Positions 7,265 through 9,104 of a stretch of DNA of 9,104 nucleotides are shown here, one piece after another. The stretch is from Bacteroidota bacterium (lineage in GTDB: Bacteria > Bacteroidota > Bacteroidia > Chitinophagales > Chitinophagaceae): assembly GCA_023440945.1 (NCBI GenBank), contig JAEZRL010000015.1, forward strand, positions 1 through 9,104, in the 5' to 3' direction. How positions within the stretch are numbered: position 1 is the first letter of the stretch; each line of letters starts with the position of its first letter. The notes under the pieces were generated by a model. The model made no database searches. It worked only from the letters and a program-made list of their open reading frames with translations, and was not told the origin of the DNA. A program made the position numbers and the translations under genes.

Positions 7265-7342
7265 ATTATCTTGCTGATTAGTGAACAAGGCGTTGAAGTG
7301 AGTGACACAACTGAGCTTCATAGTAGCACTATAGCCAAGTAA
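7265..7342 (+). other. In-frame open stretch after the B12-binding gene's stop (possible intergenic element or remnant)
   Basis: Directly after the TGA of the B12-binding gene the same frame stays open for 25 codons up to TAA at 7340-7342, reading with residues ...LLISEQGVEVSDTTELHSS... The composition is protein-like, but there is no ATG, and 25 codons can be open by chance. The stretch also contains a short hairpin, ATAGT-AGC-ACTAT (7320-7332). It may be a decayed gene end, a dispersed intergenic repeat or ordinary spacer. I cannot decide this from one copy. Confidence 0.25.
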
Positions 7343-7359
7343 ATACAAATAACAATTAC

Positions 7360-7378
7360 AAAATACAAGAAGTATTTT
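7360..7378 (+). terminator. A/T-rich hairpin between the B12-binding gene and nth
   Basis: AAAATAC (7360-7366) and GTATTTT (7372-7378) form a perfect 7-bp inverted repeat with the loop AAGAA, followed by TTATAAG. It ends 11 bp before the nth start. It could be a weak terminator of the upstream transcript working in either direction, but a stem with a single G-C pair is not very stable. Its right arm also contains TATTTTTA (7373-7380), one mismatch from the -7 element TAnnTTTG, so it could instead be part of the nth promoter. Confidence 0.35.
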
Positions 7379-7389
7379 TATAAGAAAAG

Positions 7390-8031
7390 ATGACACGCAA
7401 AGAGCGGTTTGAATATGTGATCGATTATTTCCAGGAACATTTGCCCGATGCAGAAACGGAACTGATGTATGATAATCCTTATCAATTACTGGTTGCTGTT
7501 ATACTTTCTGCGCAGTGCACCGATAAACGTGTTAACCTTGTAACTCCCTTTTTATTTGAAAAATATCCCGAGGTAGTATCGCTTGCGCAGGCTCGTTTTG
7601 AAGATTTGTTTCCCATAATAAGAAGCATTTCTTATCCAAACAACAAAACGAAGCATTTAATAAGTATGGCCCAAATCTTGCAAAAAGAGTTTGCCGGAAA
7701 AATTCCTATGACCGTGGAAGAACTTATGCGTTTGCCTGGTGTAGGAAGAAAAACCGCAAATGTTATAACTTCTGTTATTGACAAACAACCTAATATGGCT
7801 GTTGACACACATGTATTCAGGGTGGCGGCCAGAATTGGTTTAACGGTAAATGCAAAAACACCTTTAGCTGCAGAGAAGCAACTTATTGAATATATTCCTG
7901 CATCATTGATACATAAAGCGCATCACTGGCTGATATTGCATGGCCGGTATATATGTGTGGCCAGGAAACCAAAGTGCGACATTTGTGGATTAAAGGCAGC
8001 GTGTAAATTTTACCAGAAGAATCTGCAATAG
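7390..8031 (+). CDS. nth: Endonuclease III, DNA glycosylase/AP lyase of base-excision repair
   Basis: The 213-residue protein matches endonuclease III along its length (211 residues in E. coli). It removes oxidised pyrimidines from DNA and cleaves the resulting abasic site by beta-elimination. The helix-hairpin-helix LPGVGRKTANV holds the catalytic Lys121, followed by Asp139 in AVDTHVFRV; these correspond to Lys120 and Asp138 of E. coli. The [4Fe-4S] cluster ligands are complete, with the spacing C-x6-C-x2-C-x5-C at C189, C196, C199 and C205. The N-terminal segment LLVAVILSAQCTDKRVN is also typical. No residue essential to the family is missing. The ATG at 7390 gives the normal length. The 125 bp spacer upstream suggests it has its own promoter, but only an imperfect -7 element is visible (7373-7380). 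The barrel-protein gene follows 41 bp downstream. Confidence 0.97.
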   Translation: MTRKERFEYVIDYFQEHLPDAETELMYDNPYQLLVAVILSAQCTDKRVNLVTPFLFEKYPEVVSLAQARFEDLFPIIRSISYPNNKTKHLISMAQILQKEFAGKIPMTVEELMRLPGVGRKTANVITSVIDKQPNMAVDTHVFRVAARIGLTVNAKTPLAAEKQLIEYIPASLIHKAHHWLILHGRYICVARKPKCDICGLKAACKFYQKNLQ

Positions 8032-8049
8032 AATCGGTTTTTATTCGTA

Positions 8050-8063
8050 GTAGTAATTACTAC
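8050..8063. repeat. Perfect 14-bp palindrome between nth and the barrel-protein gene
   Basis: GTAGTAATTACTAC is its own reverse complement and lies 18 bp after the nth stop and 9 bp before the next ATG. As RNA it would give only a 5-bp stem with an AATT loop, followed by CGTTTT, so it is a poor terminator. As DNA it has the symmetry of a site for a dimeric regulator. The function is unproven. Confidence 0.45.
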
Positions 8064-8072
8064 CGTTTTAAA

Positions 8073-8942
8073 ATGGGAACTATGAGAAGCACTATTATAA
8101 TGATGCTGCTGATTATTGCAGCATGTTCAGCCAAAGCTCAGTATTATAATGACTACAGTTTGTATGAGAAAAGTGTTGTTTTTGAATTAGGTGGATCTGC
8201 AGGTTTAATGAATTGCCGGGCCGATGTTGGCGATACCAAAACAATGATGAAAAATTTTAAGGGAAGTGGCGGTTTTTATGCAGGCATCATGTATAAGGAT
8301 TTCATTGGTTTACGATTCCAGGCAACCTGGGGCAGTGTGGCGGGGCAAGACAGTACATCAAAAAGCGTTTGGGCCAAAACAAAACGTAATCTAAGTTTCA
8401 GCAGTGATATTACAGAAGTGGCTTTGCTTGCAGAAATTCACCCGTTGGTATTGTTTTACGATGCTCAGGGCAGCCCGAGATTATCACCTTATCTCGCTGC
8501 AGGTATAGGCTCATTTTCCTTCAATCCCAAAACATTTTATAAAGGGCAGTGGATCTACCTGCAACCATTGCATTTGGAAGGCCAGGGTTTTAAAGAATAC
8601 AAGGCTCGCAAGACTTATAAATTATCACAGTTCAATATACCAGTTGGCGGCGGGTTGAAGTTCAAGATATCAGACCTTTTTACGATTAGAGGTGAAATGA
8701 TTTATCGTATTTTAAATACCGATTATCTTGATGACGTAAGCACTTCTTACATAGACCCATCATTGTTTGATAAATATCTTCCCGAGCCACAAGCCTTTTA
8801 TGCCAAACAATTATATTTTAGAGGAGATGAAGTGGATCCTGAGGCAGCACAACCAAAACCAGGAAACAGGCGTGGTGTAAAGCGTAATAATGATGGTTAT
8901 TTTACCGTAAACATAAATTTAGGAATCACTTTAGGCAGATAA
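8073..8942 (+). CDS. Outer-membrane beta-barrel protein, probably DUF6089-like
   Basis: The 289-residue protein has a signal peptide (MRSTIIMMLLIIAACSAKAQ, likely cut after AKA at residue 23). An IAAC tetrapeptide within it loosely resembles a lipobox, but a barrel with an ordinary signal peptide is more likely. Alternating amphipathic strands follow: VVFELGGSAGLMN, GGFYAGIMYKDFIGLRFQATWGS, LSPYLAAGIGSFSFNP, FNIPVGGGLKFKISDLFTIRGEMIYRI, and the final strand YFTVNINLGITL. The segments FNPKTFY, LQPLHLEGQG, the NIPVG strand and TDYLDDVSTSY recall the DUF6089 outer-membrane proteins of Bacteroidota; this is recognition by memory, not a search. The C-terminal region PEAAQPKPGNRRGVKRNNDG is probably an extracellular or periplasmic loop before the last strand. 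ATG 8073 and ATG 8082 are both possible starts; the second places the basic residue directly before the hydrophobic core. No function is assigned. Confidence 0.85.
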   Translation: MGTMRSTIIMMLLIIAACSAKAQYYNDYSLYEKSVVFELGGSAGLMNCRADVGDTKTMMKNFKGSGGFYAGIMYKDFIGLRFQATWGSVAGQDSTSKSVWAKTKRNLSFSSDITEVALLAEIHPLVLFYDAQGSPRLSPYLAAGIGSFSFNPKTFYKGQWIYLQPLHLEGQGFKEYKARKTYKLSQFNIPVGGGLKFKISDLFTIRGEMIYRILNTDYLDDVSTSYIDPSLFDKYLPEPQAFYAKQLYFRGDEVDPEAAQPKPGNRRGVKRNNDGYFTVNINLGITLGR

Positions 8943-9039
8943 TAAATCTTATAAAACATGAATAACAGCAATTATGTTACTGCATTTGAAAGCAATAACT
9001 TATTTTGCAAATTAATCCGTACTAGTAAAACTATTCTTC
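8943..9039. other. A/T-rich spacer before the response-regulator gene
   Basis: This 97-bp stretch separates the barrel-protein gene from the next gene. TAACA (8964-8968) and TGTTA (8975-8979) could make a weak 5-bp stem. TTATTTTG, one mismatch from TAnnTTTG, ends at 9008, about 31 bp before the next ATG, and is a weak promoter candidate. Nothing stronger is seen. Confidence 0.3.
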
Positions 9040-9104
9040 ATGAAGATTCTTATTGCTGAAGATGAACCCTTAATGCTGCTTGTTATTCAAAAACAGTTGA
9101 ACAA
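9040..9104 (+). CDS. Response regulator receiver-domain protein (3' end outside window)
   Basis: Only the first 21 codons are present: MKILIAEDEPLMLLVIQKQLN, running off the end. The first strand followed by the acidic EDE and P (residues 7-10) and a helix is the classic start of a CheY-like receiver domain, whose acidic pocket binds Mg2+ for phosphorylation of an Asp further on. The phosphoacceptor and any output domain are not in the window, so its type (for example LytTR, NarL or OmpR-like) is unknown. The 97-bp upstream spacer suggests that it is transcribed separately from the barrel-protein gene. Confidence 0.82.
   Translation, partial: MKILIAEDEPLMLLVIQKQLN

Noticed and set aside
7172..7396. 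Small - strand open frame over the end of the B12-binding gene and the spacer
   Set aside because: It overlaps conserved coding sequence, has no promoter or domain, and its hydrophobic start comes from A/T-rich spacer.
8115..8128. Lipobox reading (IAAC) of the barrel protein's signal peptide
   Set aside because: The downstream AKA-Q cleavage site and barrel strands fit an ordinary signal peptide better, and lipidation would be unusual for a barrel of this type.
5592..8978. 14-base match acagcaattatgtt at 5592-5605 and 8965-8978, both near gene starts
   Set aside because: A match of this length between two A/T-rich spacers is not far from chance in 9 kb, and the flanks do not match.

Overview
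The window looks like a chromosomal segment of a Bacteroidota bacterium, most likely of the Chitinophagaceae. The reasons are a SusC/SusD pair, many lipoprotein and outer-membrane signals, weak or absent Shine-Dalgarno sequences, low-to-moderate G+C, and two matches to the Bacteroidota -7 promoter consensus (TAnnTTTG). The genus assignment is an inference. All protein genes lie on the + strand; one tRNA gene lies on the - strand. I see no CRISPR array, insertion sequence or prophage.

Region 1 (1-5390) is the tail of a nutrient-uptake locus. It holds the 3' two thirds of a SusC-type TonB-dependent transporter, a complete SusD lipoprotein 20 bp downstream, a strong hairpin (3757-3790) that probably ends that transcript, and then a lipoprotein joining a single haem-c motif (CxxCH) to a calcium-binding FG-GAP/VCBS propeller. 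SusC and SusD form the outer-membrane import complex. The cytochrome-propeller lipoprotein is the least understood gene here and a plausible accessory of it. No glycoside hydrolase, sigma factor or anti-sigma factor is visible, so the substrate cannot be read from this window.

Region 2 (5391-6181) holds tRNA-Arg(CCU) on the - strand, divergent from a small exported VOC (glyoxalase-fold) protein.

Region 3 (6182-8942) is a run of co-directional genes: a two-helix membrane protein with TPR repeats, a solitary B12-binding protein of the methylmalonyl-CoA mutase C-terminal type, endonuclease III (nth), and an outer-membrane beta-barrel protein. The first two are 18 bp apart and probably cotranscribed. 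Between the B12 gene and nth is a 125 bp spacer that contains an in-frame continuation of the B12 gene's reading frame and an A/T-rich hairpin.

Region 4 (8943-9104) is a spacer followed by the first 21 codons of a response regulator that runs off the window.

Most genes are recognisable at family level. The items most worth follow-up are the haem-c/FG-GAP lipoprotein behind SusCD, the lone B12-binding subunit beside a membrane TPR protein, and the structured spacer at 7265-7389.
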